From an uncultured Isosphaeraceae bacterium (GTDB lineage Bacteria > Planctomycetota > Planctomycetia > Isosphaerales > Isosphaeraceae): 64,000 nt of DNA. The notes beneath the pieces are model-generated. The model ran no database searches. It saw only the letters and a list, made by a program, of their open reading frames with translations, and was not told where the DNA came from. Made by a program: the position numbers and the translations under genes. This document shows positions 51,613 to 60,412 of the stretch, piece by piece (the first letter of the stretch is position 1; each line of letters begins with the position of its first letter). The stretch is from positions 124,001-188,000 of the forward strand of contig CAMFLR010000015.1 of NCBI GenBank assembly GCA_945957605.1. Reading direction: 5' to 3'.

Positions 51613-52580
51613 CGAATATCCGACTCGCGGCGGTTCCGGACCGTCGTTTCCGGGCCGACGTGATCGCCGGGCTTTCGCTCCCTCAGAAGCGTCTGCCGTC
51701 GAAATACTTCTACGACGCTGCTGGCTCGCGCCTGTTCGACCGCATCACCGAACTGCCTGAGTACTATCCAACGCGAACCGAGTTGGGTGTGATGCGTGTT
51801 CACGCTCGCGAGATGGCCGCCCGATGTGGCTCGCGTTGCCAGTTGATCGAGTTCGGAGCGGGAGCGCTCACCAAGGTACGGCTCTTGCTTGATCACATGG
51901 AGACACCTGCAGGATTCGTGCCTGTAGACGTCTCAGGCGCTCATCTGCGTGAGGCCGCCACGACACTCGCCGCCGATTATCCGTCGCTCGATATCGAGCC
52001 GGTCGTCGCCGATTTCACAGTCCCGTTCGACGTTCCAGACATTGATGCCGAGCGCCGTGTTGTTTACTTTCCCGGCTCGACGATCGGCAATCTCGAACCT
52101 TCCGAAACCGACGATCTGTTGCGTCTGATTGCTCGGCTCGTCGGTCCGGGCGGCGGGCTGTTGTTGGGTGTTGATCTGCGGAAAGACATCAAGATTCTCG
52201 AGCCGGCGTACAACGACTCTGCTGGAGTGACAGCGGAGTTTAATCGCAACTTGCTGGTTCGAATCGACCGCGAGCTGGGTGGGAATTTTCACGCCGCGTC
52301 CTTCCGCCATGTCGCCTTCTACAACGCTTCGCTCTCGCGGATCGAAATGCATCTCGTAAGCGACGTCGCCCGCCGAGTCCGGGTCGGCTCGACGACATTC
52401 GACTTCCGCGCCGGCGAGTCAATTCACACCGAGAATTCCTACAAGTACGACGTCAATGAATTGGCGACTCGGGCTCTGCGTTTTGGACTGAGGATGGACG
52501 AATTCTGGACCGATGCCCAGCGCCATTTTGCCGTCCTGTATCTGACCGCGACCGAGCCAACACGTACGGTAAGCCCCTGA
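51609..52580 (+). CDS. egtD: L-histidine N-alpha-methyltransferase EgtD
   Basis: A 323-residue SAM-dependent methyltransferase of normal EgtD length. Family marks are LPSKYFYDAAGSRLFDRITE, then LPEYYPTRTE, the SAM-binding EFGAGALTKVRLLLDH, FPGSTIGNLEP and ENSYKYDVNEL, the last carrying the Glu and Ser that contact the histidine substrate in known EgtD structures. It trimethylates the alpha-amino group of L-histidine to make hercynine, the substrate of EgtB. Its ATG overlaps the egtB stop by 4 bases and its own stop shares a base with the ATPase start (TGATG), indicating tight translational coupling through the cluster. Confidence 0.95.
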   Translation: MTNIRLAAVPDRRFRADVIAGLSLPQKRLPSKYFYDAAGSRLFDRITELPEYYPTRTELGVMRVHAREMAARCGSRCQLIEFGAGALTKVRLLLDHMETPAGFVPVDVSGAHLREAATTLAADYPSLDIEPVVADFTVPFDVPDIDAERRVVYFPGSTIGNLEPSETDDLLRLIARLVGPGGGLLLGVDLRKDIKILEPAYNDSAGVTAEFNRNLLVRIDRELGGNFHAASFRHVAFYNASLSRIEMHLVSDVARRVRVGSTTFDFRAGESIHTENSYKYDVNELATRALRFGLRMDEFWTDAQRHFAVLYLTATEPTRTVSP

Positions 52581-53317
52581 TGTTCTCACTTCGCGACGTG
52601 GAGAAGACCTACAACGGCCGCACAGCCCTCGGGCCGATTTCCCTGGAGATTCCCGCCGACCGAACGACGGTCCTCATCGGTCCCAGCGGTTGCGGCAAGT
52701 CAACGCTTCTGCGTTTGCTGATTCGCCTGGCTGGACCGCACGGAGGAGAGATTCGGTTTGACGGTGCGCCGGTCACGCCGGAATCGGTTCGTGCGGTCAG
52801 ACTCCGCGTCGGCTACGTCATTCAAGATGGCGGTCTGTTCCCGAATCTCACTGCGCGTGGAAACGTGGCGTTGATGGCCCGCTATTTGAAACGCGATTCC
52901 AAGACGATCGCGGCCCGGATCAATGAACTGACCGAACTGACACGTTTCCCTGCCGACGGCCTCGACCGCTATCCCAGCGAGCTTTCCGGTGGCCAGCGAC
53001 AGCGCGTGGGCTTGATGCGAGCGTTGATGCTCGATCCCGACGCGCTCCTGCTCGACGAGCCTTTAGGCGCGCTCGACCCGCTCATTCGCGCCGAGCTTCA
53101 GGATGAGCTGCGCGACATCTTTCGCAACTTGGGCAAGACCGTGGTCCTGGTGACCCACGACCTGGGCGAAGCGACATTTTTTGCGGATCGAATCGTCCTC
53201 TTGCGCGATGGGAAGATCGTTCAGGAGGGGACTTCGGCGGACCTCTGGCGTCGCCCGGTCGATCCCTTTGTCACGCGGTTCGTCCAGGCCCAGCGCGGGC
53301 CAGAGGCGCCTGTATGA
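52580..53317 (+). CDS. ABC transporter ATP-binding protein, OpuCA/EgtU type
   Basis: A 245-residue ATPase of the osmoprotectant/betaine (OpuCA, ProV-like) class. Walker A GPSGCGKST at about 35-43, Q-loop YVIQDGGLFPNLT, signature LSGGQRQRVGLMRALM, Walker B DALLLDEPLGALDP and switch His in VTHDLGEA are intact. It lacks the C-terminal CBS domains of OpuCA/ProV proteins that sense ionic strength, arguing for solute-specific rather than osmotic control. Start and stop overlap egtD upstream and the binding-protein/permease gene downstream (ATGA), so the three should be made together. In other bacteria ATPases of this class power EgtU-type ergothioneine uptake. Confidence 0.92.
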   Translation: MFSLRDVEKTYNGRTALGPISLEIPADRTTVLIGPSGCGKSTLLRLLIRLAGPHGGEIRFDGAPVTPESVRAVRLRVGYVIQDGGLFPNLTARGNVALMARYLKRDSKTIAARINELTELTRFPADGLDRYPSELSGGQRQRVGLMRALMLDPDALLLDEPLGALDPLIRAELQDELRDIFRNLGKTVVLVTHDLGEATFFADRIVLLRDGKIVQEGTSADLWRRPVDPFVTRFVQAQRGPEAPV

Positions 53318-54801
53318 TTCGGCGTGCGCTCGCGTTTGGTCTTCTGACGGCAATCCTGACGACGATGCCTGGATGCGCCACCCGCGAGAAGCCAGTTGTC
53401 ATCGGAGCCAAGAAGTTCACGGAGTCGGTGATTCTCGCAGAGATGGGAGTCGCCCTGGCTCAAGACGCCGGAGCGAAAGCGCGGCGTGACGATCTCGGTG
53501 GCACCCCTGCCCTCTGGCTAGCGCTTACTCAGGGTGATATCGACGCCTACGTTGAATACACCGGCACGATCACGCGGCAAATCCTCAAGGCCGACCCGCC
53601 CGACCTCGCCGCCAAGCTCGCCGAAAGCGGAGTGCGTATCGGCAAGTCGCTGGGATTTCGCAACAATTACGCGCTCGGCATGCGAAAGGATGTCGCGGCA
53701 TCGTATGGGATCACGAAGACATCAGACCTGCGCAATCATCCCTCACTACGTTGCGGATTCATTCATGAATTCCTCGACAGGCCCGACGGTTGGCCTGGCG
53801 TGAAAGCTCACTACGGGCTGACTCAGACGAACGTTCAGGGGATGAACCACACGCTGGCGTATCGTGCGCTGGTTGAAAAGGCGCTCGACGTCACCGAGGT
53901 CTACACGACCGACGGCGAAATTGCCCAGTACGACCTGCTCGTGCTTCCCGACGACAAAGATTTCTTTCCTAAATATGAAGCCGTGTGGCTCTACCGATCT
54001 GACTTCGAGAAGCGTCGTCCCGATGTGGTGAAGAGTTTGCGGCGCCTTGAAGGCCGCATCGCCGAGCCCGAGATGCAAAAGCTGAATGCGGCCGTGCAGG
54101 AAGACAAACGGAGCGAGAGCGAAGTGGCGGGGACGTTTCTGAAGTCTTCGCTTGGCTTGCAAGTCAGCTCGACTGAGGGAAGTCTGGCCAGCCGCGTACT
54201 AACCACCACTGGCGAACACCTGTTGCTTGTGGTTCCGTCTCTACTGGCAGCAATCGTGATCGCAGTCCCGCTAGGGATCGTAGCGGCGCGACGTCCGGCC
54301 CTCGGGCGAGTTGTGCTGGGTGTCGTCGGGTTGTTGCAGACGATCCCGTCGCTGGCACTTCTCCTTTTCATGATCCCGGTGATGATGTGGCTGATCGGCC
54401 AGGGGACAGGTGCTCCGCCGGCGGTTGCGGCGTTGACGCTTTATAGTTTGTTGCCGATCGTCCGGAACACGCACGCTGGTTTGACCGGCATTCCTCGATC
54501 GCTCCAAGAGTCGGCAGAAGCCCTCGGCCTGCCGCCCTGGGCTGTGCTTTGGCATGTCGAACTTCCTCTGGCCGCGCCGACAATCCTTGCTGGCGTGCGA
54601 ACAGCGGCGGTGATCAACGTGGGAACAGCCACGCTCGGCGGATTCATTGGCGCCGGTGGCTATGGTCGCCCGATCCTCCGCGGCATCGACAAGTTTGATG
54701 TTCCACTCATGCTCGAAGGGGCAATTCCGGCCGCGATCATGGCCATGGCGATCGAAGCGGCGTTCGGCTTGATCGAAAGGATCGTCTCGCGGAGAAGCTA
54801 G
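53314..54801 (+). CDS. Fused substrate-binding lipoprotein and ABC permease, OpuBC/EgtU-like
   Basis: A 495-residue fusion. The N-terminus is a lipoprotein signal with lipobox MPGC (Cys21). Residues about 28-290 are an OpuAC/glycine-betaine-type binding domain: VIGAKKFTESVILAEMGVAL, GDIDAYVEYTGTI, and EVYTTDGEIAQYDLLVLPDDKDFFP. Residues about 300-495 form a BPD_transp_1 permease with about five helices, including LLQTIPSLALLLFMIPVMMW and the EAA-type loop SLQESAEALGLPPWAVLWHVELPLA. Fused binding-domain/permease proteins are known for EgtU/EgtUBC, but as I recall those put the permease first; here the order is reversed and the binding domain is lipid-anchored as well as covalently joined. With egtB and egtD upstream, ergothioneine, hercynine or a related betaine is the likely ligand. 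Confidence 0.9.
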   Translation: MIRRALAFGLLTAILTTMPGCATREKPVVIGAKKFTESVILAEMGVALAQDAGAKARRDDLGGTPALWLALTQGDIDAYVEYTGTITRQILKADPPDLAAKLAESGVRIGKSLGFRNNYALGMRKDVAASYGITKTSDLRNHPSLRCGFIHEFLDRPDGWPGVKAHYGLTQTNVQGMNHTLAYRALVEKALDVTEVYTTDGEIAQYDLLVLPDDKDFFPKYEAVWLYRSDFEKRRPDVVKSLRRLEGRIAEPEMQKLNAAVQEDKRSESEVAGTFLKSSLGLQVSSTEGSLASRVLTTTGEHLLLVVPSLLAAIVIAVPLGIVAARRPALGRVVLGVVGLLQTIPSLALLLFMIPVMMWLIGQGTGAPPAVAALTLYSLLPIVRNTHAGLTGIPRSLQESAEALGLPPWAVLWHVELPLAAPTILAGVRTAAVINVGTATLGGFIGAGGYGRPILRGIDKFDVPLMLEGAIPAAIMAMAIEAAFGLIERIVSRRS

Positions 54802-55740
54802 TACCTTTTCACACCTGGTAATTTGGGTTATCTGGATATCGCGACTATTCGATTGATCATTTCGTCGAAAGAAAATGGAAGTTGTCGAGTATCGCGAGGT
54901 CACCACGAAGCAACTTGACGGCGCGGCAAGAACCACGCTCAATCGCGGTTCCGCATGGAGCACGCATGCTCCTCGTGGAAGCAAAATCAACATCTCCGAA
55001 ATTACTCTTGACGGCTGCATACAACACTCGATGACAACGGGAGAAATCCCCACTCGACCTACTAATGACGCATAGGAGAAGATTGGAACCTGTATAGTCG
55101 CGTAGGTGCAGGCGAGTTTCCCGTCGTCGAACGTCAGCGCTGAAAATACCGCGGAAACAAGCATTTTCCGCCGCGTTTGGCAGGAAGATTCGTAATATCA
55201 CTGGCCGATCGGCTCAGGTTGATTGCATACGCGGAGACCACTCTTACAGGTGCCATGATTCAGGCAAAAGCGAAGAGTGTGCACTATAGCTCGTGAACCG
55301 TACCGAGTCGGAACGGCCGAGCTTTCTGCGCCACCGTGTTGAATTTTTGAAACAATGCATTACCCGGTTAAGCTGTTCATGCCGATGTCGATACGGCGAT
55401 GAGCCGCTTTGATTGACTTTTTCGTTTTTGACTTGGTTTACATTCATGGCGTTGCGTCTTGCAAATCACGGCGTAAATGCCGATTGCCGCCCATGTAATT
55501 GGTGCTTATTGATAAGGGCAAACTTCGAAATAAAGATGATGCGAAATCAGATTCAAGTGTCATCAGGATGTCATCAATCTCGGAATTCAGCATAAGCTAA
55601 GACTCGGTATATTTAAGATCAACCAGAATGTGACGCCTACAAAAGACATTATAAATTATCTTTTGGGTTATTTGACTTAGATTCATCGCTGCGCCCTTAA
55701 TCCAATCGAGGTGATCGATGAATTTGGAAGGGGTTTGAGG
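54802..55740. other. Gene-poor, A/T-richer intergenic region
   Basis: About 940 bp after the ergothioneine cluster. Frames such as 54857-55201 (minus) show no family resemblance. GCGGAAA/TTTCCGC around CAAGCAT (55151-55171) is the clearest hairpin and could end the upstream transcript. Base composition falls clearly at 55380-55700, where promoters for the downstream repeat-protein gene are likely, but no single pair of hexamers stands out. Confidence 0.4.
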
Positions 55741-55781
55741 ACCCCTCGCAACGTAGCGAATCAAAGGGGAGAACACAGCGG

Positions 55782-55803
55782 GCCTCGACCGCGGGGTTGA
55801 GGC
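55782..55803 (+). other. Leader hairpin upstream of the repeat-protein gene
   Basis: GCCTCGACC (55782-55790) pairs with GGTTGAGGC (55795-55803) over 9 bp with one G-U pair and a GCGG loop. It belongs to a GC-rich, highly structured leader that begins abruptly after A/T-rich DNA. Confidence 0.4.
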
Positions 55804-55932
55804 ATGAGGTCTCGTGGGACGCCGCTCCCGGAGCGTCGCGATCCGCGGTGGGCCTTGCTGCGCATGGCCGATCCAGGGCAGGATTCGGTCTGTTCGAATT
55901 CCCTTGCAGATTCTCGGTCAATCCTCGAGGAG

Positions 55933-55966
55933 CGGCCGTCCCTTTTCCGGGATACGGCCGATTTTT
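55933..55966 (+). terminator. Intrinsic-terminator-like attenuator in the leader of the repeat-protein gene
   Basis: CGGCCGT plus CCC (55933-55942), loop TTTTCC, then GGG, AT bulge and ACGGCCG (55949-55960) form a stem followed at once by ATTTTTC. It ends about 28 nt before the ATG at 55994. An upstream segment GCCGCTCC (55822-55829) is exactly complementary to GGAGCGGC (55929-55936), which overlaps the left arm, so an alternative antiterminator pairing is possible. Confidence 0.5.
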
Positions 55967-55993
55967 CAGGATTCCTCTCCAGTGAGGCCCCCC

Positions 55994-58900
55994 ATGCTCG
56001 GTTACGCAAATCTGTTTCCGTGTGCCCCTGCGCGCGCTCGCCGCCACCTCACGTCTGCAACGCGTCAGAGGCGCCGACGCGCCTGGCGCGTCGAGTGCCT
56101 CGAAGAACGACTCGTGCTCTCGGCCGCCGTGGCGACCGACCTCCTCGACTACTCTCCGGGCTCGATGGCCGCCATTAGCGGAACTGGCTTTCAGGCCGAT
56201 GAAACGGTCACTCTTCAGGTGACCCACACCGACGGCAGCCTCGCCCTTGGCAATGGAACCGACCCGTGGACCGTGACCACCGACGATTCCGGCAACTTCT
56301 CTACGTCGTGGTACGTCAATCCGATCGACTCGGTCAACCAGGCGTTCATGCTTACGGCCACTGGCAACCAGGGCGACGCAGCATCATCGTCGTTCACTGA
56401 CAGTGCTCCTCTCTCAGGGAGCATCTATACGAGCAATTTCGATTGCTCTGTGGTCAATGCCAACATCTACGCGCTGAACACTGACGTGTATCTGAACGGT
56501 GGCCCCGATAGCGGCGGCCACAATCTACCGGATGGTTATTACTACTTCCAGGTCACCGACCCCAATGGTGCCGTGCTCCTCTCGACGGACCCCGTGGCAA
56601 ATCGTGAGGTTCACATCTCGAATGGCCTGATCGACCAGTACATTGGCGACGGAAGTGATCCGCCGCACGTGACAGGTACGTGCATCACCACCGGTGGAAC
56701 GACGGTCCAGTTGATGCCGTTCAACGTCACTCCGAATAATGGCGGAGAGTACAAGCTCTGGATCACACCGATCGGCGAGTTCGACGTGGCCAATGCATCC
56801 GACCCGAAGAGTAACTTCGGCTTCGACGGCGCTACGAAGACAGACAACTTCAAGATCGCCGCCGCAACGGGGACCATCGTGGTGACAAAGAACGCCGTGG
56901 GAGCTAACGGCGCCACGACGAGCTTCAGCTTCACAGACAATTACGTCCCCGGTGGTAACTTCTCGCTCTTTGGAGGCGGATCCAACTCCAGCGCCAACCT
57001 TGCCGCGGGCAACTACACCATCACCGAAGGTTCAGAGCCAGCTCACTGGGCCTACGGCAACGTCGTCTGGGGCACGACTCCTGGCGGCAGCGATCTGGGC
57101 TCTTCGAACACGACCTCGGCCAATGTGAACTTGCCGTCAGGCGGTACCGTCTACGTTACGTTCACCGACAACCGCGTGCAGAACACTGTGTCGTTTAACA
57201 CGACCGCGAGCGCATCTCCGAACCTTGTTGTGGGCAGCGCGCTCATCAGCGATACGGCGACTCTCAGCGGACAATCATCCGACGCCGGTGGCACTGTGAC
57301 CTTCGACCTGTACGGGCCGAATGATCCGGGTCACACAAGCTCGCTGGACCACGAAGTCTTCAACGTCACTGGTTCCACGCATACGTTCACCACCGCCAAT
57401 ACAGTGCTTGCCACGCAGGTGGGTAAGTACCAATGGGTGGCGAACTATAGTGGAGACCTCAACAATACGCCCGGCAGCGACAGTGACTCGTCCGAATCGG
57501 TGACGATCATCGCAGCAAGCCCGACGCTGGTGACGACGGCCAGCCCAGCAGTCACGCTTGGCATCACCACAACGACAATCACAGATATGGCCGACCTGGA
57601 AGGCGCCTTCTCCCCGACCGGAAGCATCGTCTTCACGCTCACACTCAACGGCAATCCAGTACCCGCCGCCACACAGACCGACACCGTCACCCACAACGGT
57701 CTATACAGTGCCAGCTACACTCTGCCGACGACCGGCAACGTGACAGGCACATACCTGTGGCACGCAGTCTATACCAGCGGCGACGGTAATAACAATAACA
57801 CCAACGACACCCTGTCATCGGCCTCGAAGGAATCCACTGTCGTCAGCCCTGCTAGTCCGACGCTGATTACAACCGCGAGCCAGGCGGTCACCCTCGGCAC
57901 TGGCATGACAACGATCACCGACTCCGCCGATCTCGAAGGCGCATACTTCCCGACCGGAAGCATCACCTTCACCCTGACACTGAACGGCAACCCAGTTCCA
58001 GCAGCCACGCAGACTGACACCGTGACTGGCAACGGCACCTACGGCGCAAGCTTCACGCTGCCCACCGCAGGCACCGTCGCAGGTACCTACTTGTGGCACG
58101 CCGTCTACACCAGCGGCGACGGCAACAACATGGCCGCGGACGATACTCAATCGCCCAATTCCCAAGAGTCGACCATCGTCAGCCCCGCAAGCCCGACCTT
58201 GGTGACAACGGCCAGCCAGGCCGTCACCCTCGGCACTGGCATGACAACGATCACCGACTCCGCCGATCTCGAAGGCGCATACTTCCCAACCGGAAGCATC
58301 ACCTTCACCCTGACGCTCAACGGCAACCCGGTTCCAGCCGCTACGCAGACTGACACCGTTAATGGCAACGGCGCGTACGGTGCGAGCTACACACTGCCGA
58401 CCACCGGCACCGTTGCAGGCACATACCTGTGGCATGCCGTCTTCACCAGTGGTGATGGCAACAACATGGCCGCGGATGATACTCAGTCGCCCATTTCCCA
58501 AGAGTCGACCATCGTCAGCCCGGCGAGCCCGACTCTGGTCACAACGGCGAGCCAGGCGGTTACGCTCGGCACAACCACGACGACAATCACCGACTCCGCC
58601 GATCTCGAAGGCGCGTACTTCCCGACCGGAAGCATCACCTTCACACTGACACTCAACGGCAATCCAGTGCCAGCAGCCACACAGACTGACACCGTGACTG
58701 GCAACGGCGCGTACGGCGCAAGCTACACGCTGCCCACCACAGGCACCGTCGCAGGTACCTACCTGTGGCACGCCGTCTACACCAGCGGCGACGGCAACAA
58801 CATGGCCGCAGACGATACGCAGTCGCCCAATTCTCAAGAGTCGACCATCGTCAGCCCGGCGAGCCCGACACTTGCCACTACGGCGAGCTCCGCAGTCACC

Positions 58901-60412
58901 CTCGGCACTGGCATGACAACGATCACCGACTCCGCCGACTTGGAAGGCGCGTACTTCCCGACAGGAAGCATCACCTTCACACTGACGCTCAACGGCAACC
59001 CGGTTCCAGCCGCTACGCAGACTGACACCGTGACTGGCAACGGCACCTACGGCGCAAGCTTCACCCTGCCCACCACAGGCACCGTTGCAGGTACCTACCT
59101 GTGGCACGCCGTCTACACCAGCGGCGACGGCAACAACATGGCCGCAGATGATACTCAGTCGGCTAACTCTCACGAGTCGACCATCGTCAGCCCCGCAAGC
59201 CCGACTCTGGTCACAACGGCGAGCCATGCGGTTACGCTCGGCACAACCACGACGACAATCACTGATTCCGCCGATCTCGAAGGCGCGTACTTCCCGACAG
59301 GAAGCATCACCTTCACCCTGACACTCAACGGCAACCCGGTGCCAGCGGCCACGCAGACTGACATCGTCACACACAACGGCGTGTATGGTGCCAGCTATAC
59401 GCTGCCAACTACCGGCACTGTGACAGGTACCTACCTGTGGCACGCTGTCTTCACCAGCGGCGACGGCAACAACAAGGCCGCGGACGATACGCAGTCGTCT
59501 AACTCCCATGAGTCGACTATCGTCAGCCCGGCAAGCCCGTCCTTGATGACGACGGCCAGCCAGACGACAAACACTGGCACGACCGCTCCGACGATCAAGG
59601 ACTCGGCTGTACTCTCCGGCGGTTACTTCCCGAAGGGCCAGCTCACGTTCACCCTCTACCTCGTTACCGGTAGTGGCAACACGCTCGTGTACACCACGAA
59701 CGTGAATGTCAACGGCAACGGCACCTACACCGCCAGCACCGCGAACGAGAGTTCTGTCGGGCTGTACCAGTGGGTCGTCACATACAATGGCGATGGCAAC
59801 AACATCATCGTCCATGACCAGGGCGGCGCCGCGGAACAGGTCCTGATTCAGGACCAGGTCGTCAACGGCGAAGCAGCGACTTTGGGCTTCTGGTCCAACA
59901 AGAACGGCCAGGCGCTCCTCAAGACCTACTCGGCGAGCATTGGCAGCTGGCTCTCGAGTACCTACAGCAATCTGTTTGGCAACCTCAGCGGCGCCAATGG
60001 AACTCAGGTCGCCAACTACTTCCTGAACTATGTGAAGCCCAACGCATCGGGCTCGACCTACAACACATACGCCCAGGCGCTGACGACGGCGTTGAATGTC
60101 TGGGTGACAACCACGGGTCTCGGCTGGAACTCGACGGCAGCTTCTTACGGCTTCCATCAGGGCTTCGGCGGACTTGGTCTCGGCGACATCTTCTTCAACG
60201 TCGGCACGAACGGAGCTTCGTTCGGCGTGGCGAACAACACTCTCATGACGGTTAGCTCACTCCTGAGCTACTTCAACTCGCAGACGGTGCGCACTGGCAG
60301 CAGCTTCACTGCCCTTCCGACATTCGTCTTCTACGTCAACAACAACACGTCCTTGTTGAACGGCGCGAACAACGTGTTCAACGGCATCAACAACGCCGGG
60401 GACATCATCTGA
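55994..60412 (+). CDS. Large exported repeat protein with six 112-residue Ig-like repeats
   Basis: A 1472-residue protein; the ATG at 55994 follows GTGAGG, and the longer frame from 55814 crosses a terminator-like leader hairpin. The basic N-terminus leads to RVECLEERLVLSA, the planctomycete giant-protein signature also seen at 33822. A first domain (about 45-140: DYSPGSMAAISGTGFQADE) resembles Ig/TIG-type modules; a prealbumin/SpaA-like domain follows at about 290-400 (GTIVVTKNAVG, AAGNYTITEG). Six 112-residue repeats run from about residue 505 to 1176, then a diverged seventh (SGGYFPKGQLTFTLYL). The C-terminal 180 residues (ATLGFWSNKNGQALL onward) form a distinct non-repeat domain ending Asn-rich. 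No transmembrane anchor is seen. It is probably a surface or matrix protein; the repeats may vary in number. Confidence 0.9.
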   Translation: MLGYANLFPCAPARARRHLTSATRQRRRRAWRVECLEERLVLSAAVATDLLDYSPGSMAAISGTGFQADETVTLQVTHTDGSLALGNGTDPWTVTTDDSGNFSTSWYVNPIDSVNQAFMLTATGNQGDAASSSFTDSAPLSGSIYTSNFDCSVVNANIYALNTDVYLNGGPDSGGHNLPDGYYYFQVTDPNGAVLLSTDPVANREVHISNGLIDQYIGDGSDPPHVTGTCITTGGTTVQLMPFNVTPNNGGEYKLWITPIGEFDVANASDPKSNFGFDGATKTDNFKIAAATGTIVVTKNAVGANGATTSFSFTDNYVPGGNFSLFGGGSNSSANLAAGNYTITEGSEPAHWAYGNVVWGTTPGGSDLGSSNTTSANVNLPSGGTVYVTFTDNRVQNTVSFNTTASASPNLVVGSALISDTATLSGQSSDAGGTVTFDLYGPNDPGHTSSLDHEVFNVTGSTHTFTTANTVLATQVGKYQWVANYSGDLNNTPGSDSDSSESVTIIAASPTLVTTASPAVTLGITTTTITDMADLEGAFSPTGSIVFTLTLNGNPVPAATQTDTVTHNGLYSASYTLPTTGNVTGTYLWHAVYTSGDGNNNNTNDTLSSASKESTVVSPASPTLITTASQAVTLGTGMTTITDSADLEGAYFPTGSITFTLTLNGNPVPAATQTDTVTGNGTYGASFTLPTAGTVAGTYLWHAVYTSGDGNNMAADDTQSPNSQESTIVSPASPTLVTTASQAVTLGTGMTTITDSADLEGAYFPTGSITFTLTLNGNPVPAATQTDTVNGNGAYGASYTLPTTGTVAGTYLWHAVFTSGDGNNMAADDTQSPISQESTIVSPASPTLVTTASQAVTLGTTTTTITDSADLEGAYFPTGSITFTLTLNGNPVPAATQTDTVTGNGAYGASYTLPTTGTVAGTYLWHAVYTSGDGNNMAADDTQSPNSQESTIVSPASPTLATTASSAVTLGTGMTTITDSADLEGAYFPTGSITFTLTLNGNPVPAATQTDTVTGNGTYGASFTLPTTGTVAGTYLWHAVYTSGDGNNMAADDTQSANSHESTIVSPASPTLVTTASHAVTLGTTTTTITDSADLEGAYFPTGSITFTLTLNGNPVPAATQTDIVTHNGVYGASYTLPTTGTVTGTYLWHAVFTSGDGNNKAADDTQSSNSHESTIVSPASPSLMTTASQTTNTGTTAPTIKDSAVLSGGYFPKGQLTFTLYLVTGSGNTLVYTTNVNVNGNGTYTASTANESSVGLYQWVVTYNGDGNNIIVHDQGGAAEQVLIQDQVVNGEAATLGFWSNKNGQALLKTYSASIGSWLSSTYSNLFGNLSGANGTQVANYFLNYVKPNASGSTYNTYAQALTTALNVWVTTTGLGWNSTAASYGFHQGFGGLGLGDIFFNVGTNGASFGVANNTLMTVSSLLSYFNSQTVRTGSSFTALPTFVFYVNNNTSLLNGANNVFNGINNAGDII
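57506..59521 (+). repeat. Six in-frame tandem repeats of exactly 336 bp
   Basis: Equivalent positions recur at 57506, 57842, 58178, 58514, 58850, 59186 and 59522: six units of 336 bp (112 codons) with no length change. Units 2-6 are nearly identical at nucleotide level, unit 1 is more diverged, and a shorter, strongly diverged relative follows from 59522 to about 59860. Each encodes an Ig-like module (TTITDSADLEGAYFPTGSI, NGNPVPAATQTDTV, GTYLWHAVYTSGDGNN). Confidence 0.95.

Noticed and set aside
54857-55201. Minus-strand frame of 114 codons after the ergothioneine cluster
   Set aside because: No motif or ribosome-binding site; composition is not coding-like.
55814-55993. Longer N-terminus for the repeat protein (start at 55814)
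   Set aside because: The extra 60 codons cross a terminator-like hairpin and do not resemble the family N-terminus; the ATG at 55994 has a ribosome-binding site and precedes the signature.
57506-59521. CRISPR-like array suggested by regular repeats
   Set aside because: Units are 336 bp, in frame, contiguous and coding, with no short repeats or unique spacers.
57815-60157. Minus-strand open frame of 780 codons opposite the repeat protein
   Set aside because: Its repeats mirror the 336-bp plus-strand units, its translation is Arg/Cys/Gly-rich without domain logic, and the plus strand has the leader, ribosome-binding site and recognisable Ig-like modules.
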